Assembly: GCA_002393955.1 (NCBI GenBank)
Contig: DGSK01000040.1
Location: 1-41,809, forward strand
DNA: 41,809 nt
Source: Lachnospiraceae bacterium UBA4364
GTDB lineage: Bacteria; Bacillota; Clostridia; Lachnospirales; Lachnospiraceae
Direction of reading: 5' to 3'
Shown here: positions 25,073 to 32,424 of the stretch, in pieces
Layout of the letters: every line of letters begins with the position of its first letter
Position numbering within the stretch: the first letter of the stretch is position 1
Translations under genes and position numbers: made by a program
The notes under the pieces: generated by a model
Databases searched by the model: none
What the model was told of the DNA's origin: nothing
Seen by the model: the letters and a program-made list of their open reading frames with translations, nothing else

Positions 25073-26695
25073 TTAGTAGCCCATTCCGGGTGCTCCGCCT
25101 GCAGGCATTGCAGGTGCGGGTTCCTTGATGTTTGCTACTGCTGACTCTGTGGTAAGAAGAGTGCTTGCTACACTTGTAGCATTCTGAAGAGCAGATCTGG
25201 TAACCTTAGCAGGATCAAGGATGCCTGCAGATATCATATCTACATACTCTTCATTGAGTGCATCGAAGCCTATGCCGGCTTTGGACTCTTTTACTTTGTT
25301 TACGATAACGCTTCCGTCAAGACCTGCATTCTCAGCTATGTAATACAGAGGAGCTTCGAGAGCCTTCTGTACGATCTGTGCACCTGTCTTAATGTCTCCC
25401 TCAAGAGAATCAACCAGCTTTGCAACAGCCTTGCTTGCATGGATGTATGCAGATCCGCCGCCGAAGATAACACCTTCCTCTACGGCAGCCCTTGTAGCTG
25501 CAAGAGCATCTTCCATACGAAGCTTTGCTTCCTTCATCTCAGCCTCTGTAGCTGCACCTACACGGATAACGCCTACGCCGCCGGAAAGCTTTGCAAGACG
25601 CTCCTGAAGCTTTTCCTTATCAAAATCGGATGTTGTAGCCTCCATCTGAGCCTGGATCTGAGCGATACGCTCTTTGATCTTCTTCTGGCTGCCTGCACCG
25701 TCTACGATAGTTGTGTTGTCCTTTGTAACCTTTACGCTCTTAGCACGGCCGAGCTGCTCCATTGTAACTTCCTTAAGGTCAAGACCAAGCTCATCACTGA
25801 TCACTTCGCCATTTGTAAGGATCGCGATATCCTTGAGCATCTCTTTTCTTCTGTCGCCATATCCGGGAGCCTTAACAGCTACTACATTGAATGTACCGCG
25901 GAGCTTGTTAACGATCAGTGTGGTAAGAGCCTCACCCTCGATATCCTCAGCGATGATCAGAAGCCTTGCGCCGCTCTGAACGATCTGCTCAAGAAGAGGA
26001 AGGAGATCCTGGATATTTGAAATCTTCTTATCTGTGATGAGTACATAGGGATCGGAAAGTGTAGCTTCCATCTTCTCCATATCTGTGCACATATAAGCTG
26101 AGAGATATCCTCTGTCGAACTGCATACCTTCTACAAGGTCGATCTCTGTCTGCATGGTCTTGCTTTCCTCAATGGTGATGACACCGTTCTTGGAAACCTT
26201 CTCCATAGCGTCTGCAACCATCTCGCCCACTTCATCATCACCTGCGGAGATAGCGGCAACTCTTGCGATCTGCTCCTTGCCCTTAACCTTTGTGCTCATC
26301 TTCTTGATGGACTCAACTGCACAGTCAGTAGCCTGCTTCATACCTTTTCTGAGGATGATGGGGTTAGCACCTGCTGCCAGGTTCTTCATTCCCTCATGTA
26401 TCATAGCCTGAGCAAGAACGGTAGCTGTTGTGGTTCCATCACCTGCTACGTCATTTGTCTTTGTAGCAACTTCCTTAACCAGCTGTGCACCCATGTTCTC
26501 GAACTCATCCTCAAGCTCGATCTCTTTTGCAATGGTAACACCGTCATTTGTAATGAGAGGTGTGCCGTAGCTCTTGTCAAGTACAACGTTTCTTCCCTTA
26601 GGTCCAAGCGTTACCCTAACTGTATCGGCAAGCTTGTCTACACCGGCACCCAGTGCCTCACGTGCTTCTGCACCGTATTTAATGTCTTTAGCCAT
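25073..26695 (-). CDS. groL: Chaperonin GroEL
   Basis: This is the 540-aa 60-kDa chaperonin that folds proteins in the cytoplasm with GroES. It shows MAKDIKYGAEAREAL, VTLGPKGRNVVLD, the ATP-site stretch GDGTTTATVLAQAM and the usual glycine/methionine-rich tail (GGAPGMGY). Length and motifs are normal. It follows groES by 69 bases and shares its CIRCE-controlled promoter. Confidence 0.99.
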   Translation of the reverse strand: MAKDIKYGAEAREALGAGVDKLADTVRVTLGPKGRNVVLDKSYGTPLITNDGVTIAKEIELEDEFENMGAQLVKEVATKTNDVAGDGTTTATVLAQAMIHEGMKNLAAGANPIILRKGMKQATDCAVESIKKMSTKVKGKEQIARVAAISAGDDEVGEMVADAMEKVSKNGVITIEESKTMQTEIDLVEGMQFDRGYLSAYMCTDMEKMEATLSDPYVLITDKKISNIQDLLPLLEQIVQSGARLLIIAEDIEGEALTTLIVNKLRGTFNVVAVKAPGYGDRRKEMLKDIAILTNGEVISDELGLDLKEVTMEQLGRAKSVKVTKDNTTIVDGAGSQKKIKERIAQIQAQMEATTSDFDKEKLQERLAKLSGGVGVIRVGAATEAEMKEAKLRMEDALAATRAAVEEGVIFGGGSAYIHASKAVAKLVDSLEGDIKTGAQIVQKALEAPLYYIAENAGLDGSVIVNKVKESKAGIGFDALNEEYVDMISAGILDPAKVTRSALQNATSVASTLLTTESAVANIKEPAPAMPAGGAPGMGY

Positions 26696-26764
26696 TTTTC
26701 TTTCCTCCTGAAAATTTTCTCAAACAATAATCTTCTGTAACTATTCAGAACCCTTCGCAGTTAC

Positions 26765-27037
26765 TTATTTTACGATAGCAAGGATGTCGCTCTGCTTAAC
26801 GATGATATACTCCTTGCCGTCAAGCTTGACATCGGTTCCCGAATACTTTGAATAGATGACCTCGTCACCCTTCTTTACTTCCATCTTTACTTCTTCAGTG
26901 CCGGGGCCTACAGCTATAACCTTAGCCTGCTGGGGCTTCTCCTTGCTCTGACCGGGCAGAACGATGCCGGACTTTGTTGTCTCTTCAGCCTCGAGCTGCT
27001 CGAGTACTACTCTGTCACCTAAAGGTACTAATTTCAT
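26765..27037 (-). CDS. groES: Co-chaperonin GroES
   Basis: This 90-aa co-chaperonin caps GroEL. It begins MKLVPLGDRVVLEQLEAEE and has the mobile loop around TTKSGIVLPGQSKEKPQ, then KKGDEVIYSKYSG and the end IVKQSDILAIVK. Its length is normal, and it is the first gene of groES-groEL. Confidence 0.98.
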   Translation of the reverse strand: MKLVPLGDRVVLEQLEAEETTKSGIVLPGQSKEKPQQAKVIAVGPGTEEVKMEVKKGDEVIYSKYSGTDVKLDGKEYIIVKQSDILAIVK

Positions 27038-27084
27038 GACACATGCCTCCTTATGATTTCATTTTTCTTTCGCTCTTTAGTTTG

Positions 27085-27111
27085 TTAGCACTCATTTTGT
27101 TTGAGTGCTAA
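27085..27111 (-). promoter_or_regulatory. CIRCE operator (HrcA site)
   Basis: TTAGCACTC, nine bases, GAGTGCTAA: an exact match to the CIRCE consensus. It lies between the groES promoter and its ATG, where HrcA would block transcription until heat shock. Confidence 0.98.
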
Positions 27112-27122
27112 CTACAAGAGAT

Positions 27123-27152
27123 AATATAATTCTTTTTTCCCTTTAATTTCAA
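27123..27152 (-). promoter_or_regulatory. groESL promoter
   Basis: On the minus strand TTGAAA (27147-27152) is followed after 18 bases by TATATT (27123-27128). The start point would fall near the edge of the CIRCE element. Confidence 0.7.
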
Positions 27153-27259
27153 TGGGCGATTTGTCCAAAACTGACAAGCAGTTTTTGTGCGTTTTTATAT
27201 TTCGTATAAACTCATTTTTCCTTTGATAATAGCTCCCCTTAGTGTTATCATATCTATGT

Positions 27260-28405
27260 ATGGTAGAAAAAAACAAAACATCTGATAACTTTAAGCATTA
27301 CGTAAATGCTCTGATGACAGGGAATTCTTATTTTTCGGGAGAGCTTATCTATAAGTACTCCCTTTATGTGTTAGGTTTTATCCATGTCATCATTTCTATT
27401 CTTATGCTCATCTGCCAGTCGTACAAGCTGATGATCGCAAACATCGTGGTATGCATCGTCATCTATACGATCGCTCCCAAACTCGTAAAAAAGGGACAGC
27501 TCCTTTCTGTACTTTTAGGCGGTATTTCCGAAGTCATACTTATGACCACCGCATCCATTTTAACTATCGGCTGGGAAGCGGGATTTCAGTGTTTCCTTTT
27601 TTCCGCTATCACGGGTGCATTCTATTTTCCCTTTATCATCAAGGGCTCAAAAAGGAATATTCTCTCGCTGGCGCTTTCAGTACTGCTGATAGTGGCATTT
27701 TTCTTCAATTATCTGTTAAGCTCCATGCTTAACCCTTTTGAGCCTTTATCCGAAGGTCTGACGACTTTGCTCTTTGTTATCAACTCACTGGTAGCGCTGG
27801 CTCTGATGGTAGGATTTTCCTTCCTGTTCGTATGGGAGCTTCTCAGCAAGCAGAGAATACTCGAGCTTCAGAATGAACAGCTTGATGAACTGGCACACAA
27901 GGATCCACTCACCCATCTGTACAACCGCCGCAGCATGAATAAGAAAATGGATGAGCGCATGCTCGAGCTCAAGAAGACCGGTAAAAGATTTACCCTGGTG
28001 CTTGGAGACATAGACGATTTCAAACATGTCAACGATACCTTCGGTCATGATGCAGGTGACCTGGTGCTTACCTCTGTCGCTGAGATCATTTCCCGCAACG
28101 TTGGTTCACAGGATGTGGTATGCCGCTGGGGCGGTGAAGAAATACTCATCATGATGAGTGATTCCCTGGAAAGCGGCCTGCTCACAGTCGAAAAGATACG
28201 CAAGGCCGTTGAGGAACACGTATGCGAAAGCGAAACCGGTGATGTAAAAGTCACCATGACTTTTGGTGCCGCTGAATCGATCCCCGGCTTCACCATAGAA
28301 CATCTGATACAGCAAGCGGACGACAAGCTCTACTACGGCAAGCGCAACGGCAAGAACCAGGTAGTATCCAAGCTTCCTGAGGATTACGTTCCCAACAGGA
28401 CTTAA
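27260..28405 (+). CDS. Membrane diguanylate cyclase (GGDEF domain)
   Basis: This 381-aa protein has about six hydrophobic segments in residues 25-200, then a GGDEF domain (about 215-375) that makes cyclic di-GMP. Key parts are DPLTHLYNRRSMNKKM, GDIDDFKHVNDTFGHDAGD and the active-site loop RWGGEEI. The RxxD product-inhibition site that usually lies before this loop is absent (the residues are GSQD). The membrane part has no recognised sensor domain. ATG 27260 is preferred over GTG 27242, but neither has a clear ribosome site. It is divergent from groES. Confidence 0.9.
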   Translation: MVEKNKTSDNFKHYVNALMTGNSYFSGELIYKYSLYVLGFIHVIISILMLICQSYKLMIANIVVCIVIYTIAPKLVKKGQLLSVLLGGISEVILMTTASILTIGWEAGFQCFLFSAITGAFYFPFIIKGSKRNILSLALSVLLIVAFFFNYLLSSMLNPFEPLSEGLTTLLFVINSLVALALMVGFSFLFVWELLSKQRILELQNEQLDELAHKDPLTHLYNRRSMNKKMDERMLELKKTGKRFTLVLGDIDDFKHVNDTFGHDAGDLVLTSVAEIISRNVGSQDVVCRWGGEEILIMMSDSLESGLLTVEKIRKAVEEHVCESETGDVKVTMTFGAAESIPGFTIEHLIQQADDKLYYGKRNGKNQVVSKLPEDYVPNRT

Positions 28406-28554
28406 CCTGCGCTGTTCTTTTTGTCTATATGACAAATACATAAGCCCCGTTCGTGTATATTCCTTGTTATATTTATATATTGAAAAAAGAACGTTTTTAT
28501 GCGAAACTGTTATGGTTCGTGTGAAAACTATTTTTATTTTTAAGGAGTCATAAA

Positions 28555-30195
28555 ATGATAGAAGCAAGTAACGTTACATACCGAGTCGGAAAGAAGGCTC
28601 TTTTCGAGGATGTAAATATCAAATTCACTGAAGGGAACTGTTACGGTCTGATCGGAGCAAACGGCGCCGGAAAATCCACATTCTTAAAGATCCTTTCCGG
28701 GGATCTGGAAACCTCCAAGGGTGAAATAATCATAACCCCGGGTCAGCGTATGTCAGTGCTTGAACAGGACCATTTCAAATATGATGACCAGACGGTCCTC
28801 GATACTGTCATAGGCGGCAACCAGAGACTCTTTGAGATAATGAAAGAAAAGGATGCCATCTATGCAAAGGAAGATTTCTCCGATGAGGACGGAATCCGGG
28901 CCAGCGAGCTTGAGGGCGAATTTGCGGAAATGAACGGCTGGGAAGCCGAATCCGATGCCGCCACTCTCTTAAACGGGCTCGGAATAGACACTGACCTCCA
29001 CTACTCCGTAATGAAAGACCTTAACGGAAGCGAAAAGGTGAAGGTCCTGCTCGCAAGAGCGCTTTTCGGTAACCCCGACATACTGCTCCTGGACGAGCCT
29101 ACCAACCATCTGGACCTGGATGCCATCGAATGGCTTGAGGAGTTCCTTATCAACTTTGAAAATACCGTGATCGTGGTCAGCCACGACCGATATTTCTTAA
29201 ATAAGGTCTGCACCCAGACAGCAGATATCGACTATGGCAAGATACAGCTCTATGCCGGAAACTATGATTTCTGGTATGAGTCCAGCCAGCTTCTCATCAG
29301 ACAGATGAAAGAAGCAAACAAGAAAAAAGAAGAAAAGATCAAGGAACTGCAGGAATTCATTTCCCGCTTCTCCGCAAATGCTTCCAAATCAAAGCAGGCT
29401 ACATCCCGTAAGCGTGCCCTTGAAAAGATACAGCTGGACGAGATCAAGCCTTCCAGCAGGAAATATCCCTATATCGATTTCCGTCCCGACAGAGAGATCG
29501 GTAACGAAGTACTTATCGTTGAGGACATCTGCCTTAAGGGCGAGGACGGCACACAGCTTCTAGATCATATCTCATTTACAATGGGACATGATGACAAGAT
29601 TGCTTTCGTAGGTTCCAATGAGCAGGCAAAAACAGCTCTCTTTAAGATCCTTATGGGTGAGATCGAGCCTGATTCCGGCACATACAAATGGGGCGTAACC
29701 ACTTCACAGGCTTACTTCCCCAAGGATAATACAAAGGAATTCAACAACGATTACACCATAACAGAGTGGCTTATGGGCTACTCTCCCGTAAAGGATGTGA
29801 CTTATGTAAGAGGATTCCTCGGACGTATGCTCTTCCCCGGTGAAGATGGCGTTAAGAAAGTCAAGGTTCTCTCCGGAGGCGAGAAGGTAAGATGCCTGCT
29901 TTCAAAGATGATGATCAGCGGAGCCAACTGCCTGATTTTTGACGAGCCTACAAACCATCTGGATATGGAGTCCATCAGCTCGCTCAACGAAGGTGTTATG
30001 AAATTTAAGGGCGTTGTGCTCTTCGCCTGCCACGACCACCAGTTCACACAGACATCAGCTAACCGCATCATAGAGATACTGCCTGATGGTACAATGATCG
30101 ACAAGATCACTACATACGACGAATACCTGGCAAACGATGAAATGGCAAGGAAGCGCACCGTATACAAGGCACAGATAGAAGACGACGAGAACTGA
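28555..30195 (+). CDS. ABC-F family ATPase (YbiT/YkpA-like)
   Basis: This 546-aa protein has two ABC ATPase domains and no membrane segments, the layout of ABC-F translation factors that act on the ribosome. Domain 1 has GANGAGKST and LLLDEPTNHLD, but its signature is NGSE rather than LSGG. The linker is the charged helical segment KEANKKKEEKIKELQEF. Domain 2 has a proper LSGGEK and IFDEPTNHLD, but its Walker A reads GSNEQAKT, where a glycine is replaced. Similar departures occur in the YbiT/YkpA branch. A strong AAGGAGT site precedes the ATG. Antibiotic protection cannot be read from sequence. Confidence 0.9.
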   Translation: MIEASNVTYRVGKKALFEDVNIKFTEGNCYGLIGANGAGKSTFLKILSGDLETSKGEIIITPGQRMSVLEQDHFKYDDQTVLDTVIGGNQRLFEIMKEKDAIYAKEDFSDEDGIRASELEGEFAEMNGWEAESDAATLLNGLGIDTDLHYSVMKDLNGSEKVKVLLARALFGNPDILLLDEPTNHLDLDAIEWLEEFLINFENTVIVVSHDRYFLNKVCTQTADIDYGKIQLYAGNYDFWYESSQLLIRQMKEANKKKEEKIKELQEFISRFSANASKSKQATSRKRALEKIQLDEIKPSSRKYPYIDFRPDREIGNEVLIVEDICLKGEDGTQLLDHISFTMGHDDKIAFVGSNEQAKTALFKILMGEIEPDSGTYKWGVTTSQAYFPKDNTKEFNNDYTITEWLMGYSPVKDVTYVRGFLGRMLFPGEDGVKKVKVLSGGEKVRCLLSKMMISGANCLIFDEPTNHLDMESISSLNEGVMKFKGVVLFACHDHQFTQTSANRIIEILPDGTMIDKITTYDEYLANDEMARKRTVYKAQIEDDEN

Positions 30196-30238
30196 CGGAT
30201 AACGAAGCTGGCTTCCGTCACATTACAGAGGATTGCAA

Positions 30239-31141
30239 ATGGCAAAGAAGATCATACATCTGGATCTGGATAACACACTGCTTAATTCAGACAAGATAAT
30301 AACTCCCCGTACCTATGAAGCCCTGGAGCACTGGGCTTCCAAAGGGAATCTTATTGCCATTAATTCCGGCCGTCCCATGACCAGCGTGGAAGATACGATC
30401 AGAGAGCTTTCACTGGACAGATTTGAAACCTATGCGGTTGCTTTCAACGGAGCATGGATAAGGGACACCTCCGGCAGGGACATACTGAAAAAAACCATAA
30501 GCCTTGATGACGTCCGTACTATTGCATCCATAGCAAAAGAAATGGGTATACATGTTCAGACTTATAACCTGACGCACATACTCACTTCTGCCCTGGATGA
30601 TGAGCTCTGCCGCTATACACACACGGTGCATCTCCCTTTCAGGGTACTAGATAACTTTCCGGAGGGCGTTACAGAAGCACCATGCAAAGTACTCTGCATA
30701 AAGGTTTTCGATGAGTATGCCATACAGGCACACGAAAGACGCATAGAGCTTTTCCCGGATACGATCGATAAAGGAAATGAATTCACACCTCCATCGGGAG
30801 AAACCTCCCTGGCTGAGCTTGCAGAACTGGGAAAACGTATAGAGAAAGCCTGCGAAGGACGTGTCTCATGCTTAAAATCCACCCCCTGCTATCTTGAGTC
30901 TTTTCCTTCAGATGCAGGCAAAGGACTCGCCATCACAGAACTGGCAGATTTACTGAATATTCCCATAGAAAACACTTTCGCTGCCGGTGATGCCCAGAAC
31001 GACATCTCCATGATAGAAGCAGCCGGCACCGGCATAGCAATGCTGAATGCGGAAGACGAGGTCAAGGCAGCTGCGGATGTAGTAACAGCCTCCGACCACG
31101 ACCACGACGGGCTGGCAGAATTGCTGTTTAAGTATGCCTGA
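30239..31141 (+). CDS. Cof-type HAD family phosphatase
   Basis: This 300-aa protein is a HAD hydrolase with the nucleophile motif HLDLDNTLLNSD and the C-terminal FAAGDAQNDISMIEAAG. The large cap domain between them is the Cof/type IIB kind seen in sugar-phosphate and pyridoxal-phosphate phosphatases. The substrate is unknown. ATG 30239 is chosen over an in-frame TTG two codons earlier because GAGG lies about seven bases ahead. It is 43 bases after the ABC-F gene and probably co-transcribed with it. Confidence 0.9.
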   Translation: MAKKIIHLDLDNTLLNSDKIITPRTYEALEHWASKGNLIAINSGRPMTSVEDTIRELSLDRFETYAVAFNGAWIRDTSGRDILKKTISLDDVRTIASIAKEMGIHVQTYNLTHILTSALDDELCRYTHTVHLPFRVLDNFPEGVTEAPCKVLCIKVFDEYAIQAHERRIELFPDTIDKGNEFTPPSGETSLAELAELGKRIEKACEGRVSCLKSTPCYLESFPSDAGKGLAITELADLLNIPIENTFAAGDAQNDISMIEAAGTGIAMLNAEDEVKAAADVVTASDHDHDGLAELLFKYA

Positions 31142-31189
31142 TTCAACCTATATCTGATTAATTCAAAACTACCCACTTTTTATTTACTG

Positions 31190-31413
31190 TAAAAAAAGAA
31201 CGACGACTCGCAGAGTTTGCGGACCGATGCAACGCTCCGTGAAACTAACTGCCAACTGTGCCTATGCGTCCGTCACATGCGAGCCAACAAAAACCGTTGT
31301 CTCGCAGCCCTGTACCGGACGCTGAGGCACACTAGGCAGTGGATTTTCCCGGAGCTAAAACCGCATCGTGACCGTCCGCAAACAGCTGCGAGTGTCGTTC
31401 TAATTTAGTCTGT
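31190..31413 (-). ncRNA. Rod-shaped structured RNA, 6S RNA-like candidate
   Basis: The minus strand folds into one long interrupted hairpin of about 205 bases (31197-31401). The closing stem pairs AGAACGAC with GTCGTTCT, ACTCGCAG with CTGCGAGT and TTTGCGGAC with GTCCGCAAA. Further in, CGATGC/GCATCG, GCTCCG/CGGAGC, ACTGCC/GGCAGT, TGTGCCT/AGGCACA, GCGTCC/GGACGC and TGCGAG/CTCGCA pair in nested order, with internal loops between. Seven U residues follow the closing stem, so it is also a terminator. A -35/-10 pair lies just upstream. Size, rod shape and closing-stem terminator fit 6S RNA, the RNA polymerase-binding regulator. A long 3' UTR hairpin or a small inverted-repeat element are the alternatives. 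Confidence 0.55.
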
Positions 31414-31421
31414 GAAAGGGA

Positions 31422-31449
31422 AGTATAATTTATGCAACCGTAAGGTTAA
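31422..31449 (-). promoter_or_regulatory. Candidate promoter for the structured RNA
   Basis: On the minus strand TTAACC (31444-31449), 16 bases, then TATACT (31422-31427). It lies in the gap after the 85-aa gene and points straight into the RNA candidate, placing the start near 31413. Confidence 0.4.
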
Positions 31450-31466
31450 CTCCCGATAACAGAGTA

Positions 31467-31724
31467 TCATGCGTTAACTATCAGGTATCTTCCGTCACCT
31501 ATGGGAAATACTTCCTCTATTTCTGCGATATCGTCCTTGCCCATGTCAGTGACATCCATGCCTGCTTCATCCAGATATTCGAGTACCTCTTCGGGACTGT
31601 CTACTACCTCGGCAAACACTTCCTCAAGGAAGCCTTCTGCCTCATCCCTGGTTTCAGCCACGGGCTCCGAAAAAAGCTTCAGCTGGTCCCTTAAAAATAC
31701 TTCCAGTACAAGATCGTCAAACAT
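31467..31724 (-). CDS. Small acidic conserved hypothetical protein
   Basis: This 85-aa, strongly acidic protein begins MFDDLVLEVFLRDQLKLF and ends GDGRYLIVNA. It has no signal or membrane segment, and I cannot assign a function. A near-perfect GGAGGTG site precedes the ATG. It lies 40 bases after maf as the last coding gene of the polyphosphate operon. Confidence 0.75.
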   Translation of the reverse strand: MFDDLVLEVFLRDQLKLFSEPVAETRDEAEGFLEEVFAEVVDSPEEVLEYLDEAGMDVTDMGKDDIAEIEEVFPIGDGRYLIVNA

Positions 31725-31764
31725 TTTACACCTCCGAAATCAAAATATTGATCAACTATAATTA

Positions 31765-32424
31765 TTATATTTCGCTGCCCAGCACTTCCATAAGATGTGT
31801 GACCGGCAGGCCTACTACGTTATCGAAGTCGCCGTCATATCCGCTTATGTATTTTGCAAAATCTCCCTGGATTGCATAAGCCCCTGCCTTGTCATCGCCC
31901 TCGCCGCCATCGACATAGGCTTTTACGGCTGCATCATCCATAGGAACCACATGCACTGCCGTACAGTCCGCAAAACATATCTCCCGCTCTATGCTCCTGT
32001 CCCCTGCTGACAGGTACAAAACCTGCACCCCGGTCCAGACGTGATGGTCCCTGCCCTGAAGGGCCCGAATCATAGCCTCTGACTCTTTTCTGTCGGCAGG
32101 CTTTCCTAGGATCTTGTCATCTAAAACTACAATTGTATCCGCAGATATCACACATATATGTTTTATGATATTATTTTGCACTGTCGCGCAATCGTCTGTT
32201 TTAGAGAATTCCGCAGCTTCTGCCGGATCTTTCTTCAGCAGTTTCGCAACCGCGTGCCCCTTCCTTCCTGCAAGGAGCTTTACGATTTCTTCCGGCTTAA
32301 GTCCTTCCGGATAATCCTCATCAACATCAGATACAAGCACCCGGTATTTCAGTCCCGCCCGGGCTAACAGTTCCTTTCTTCGGGGCGAGCCTGATGCAAG
32401 GATATATTCCGTATCATTCTTCAT
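31765..32424 (-). CDS. maf: Maf-type nucleoside triphosphate pyrophosphatase
   Basis: This 219-aa protein hydrolyses non-canonical or selected nucleoside triphosphates to monophosphates (house-cleaning role). It carries the phosphate-binding signature LASGSPRRKELL at the N-terminus, and VISADTIVVLDDKILGKP with the catalytic aspartate. It is slightly longer than usual because of an insert at about residues 65-92. The start overlaps the end of ppk1 by 11 bases. Confidence 0.93.
   Translation of the reverse strand: MKNDTEYILASGSPRRKELLARAGLKYRVLVSDVDEDYPEGLKPEEIVKLLAGRKGHAVAKLLKKDPAEAAEFSKTDDCATVQNNIIKHICVISADTIVVLDDKILGKPADRKESEAMIRALQGRDHHVWTGVQVLYLSAGDRSIEREICFADCTAVHVVPMDDAAVKAYVDGGEGDDKAGAYAIQGDFAKYISGYDGDFDNVVGLPVTHLMEVLGSEI

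Noticed and set aside
31217..31408. 63-aa plus-strand frame in the gap after the HAD gene
   Set aside because: It coincides with the arms of the long inverted repeat, so the open frame is a by-product of the RNA structure. No ribosome site is present.
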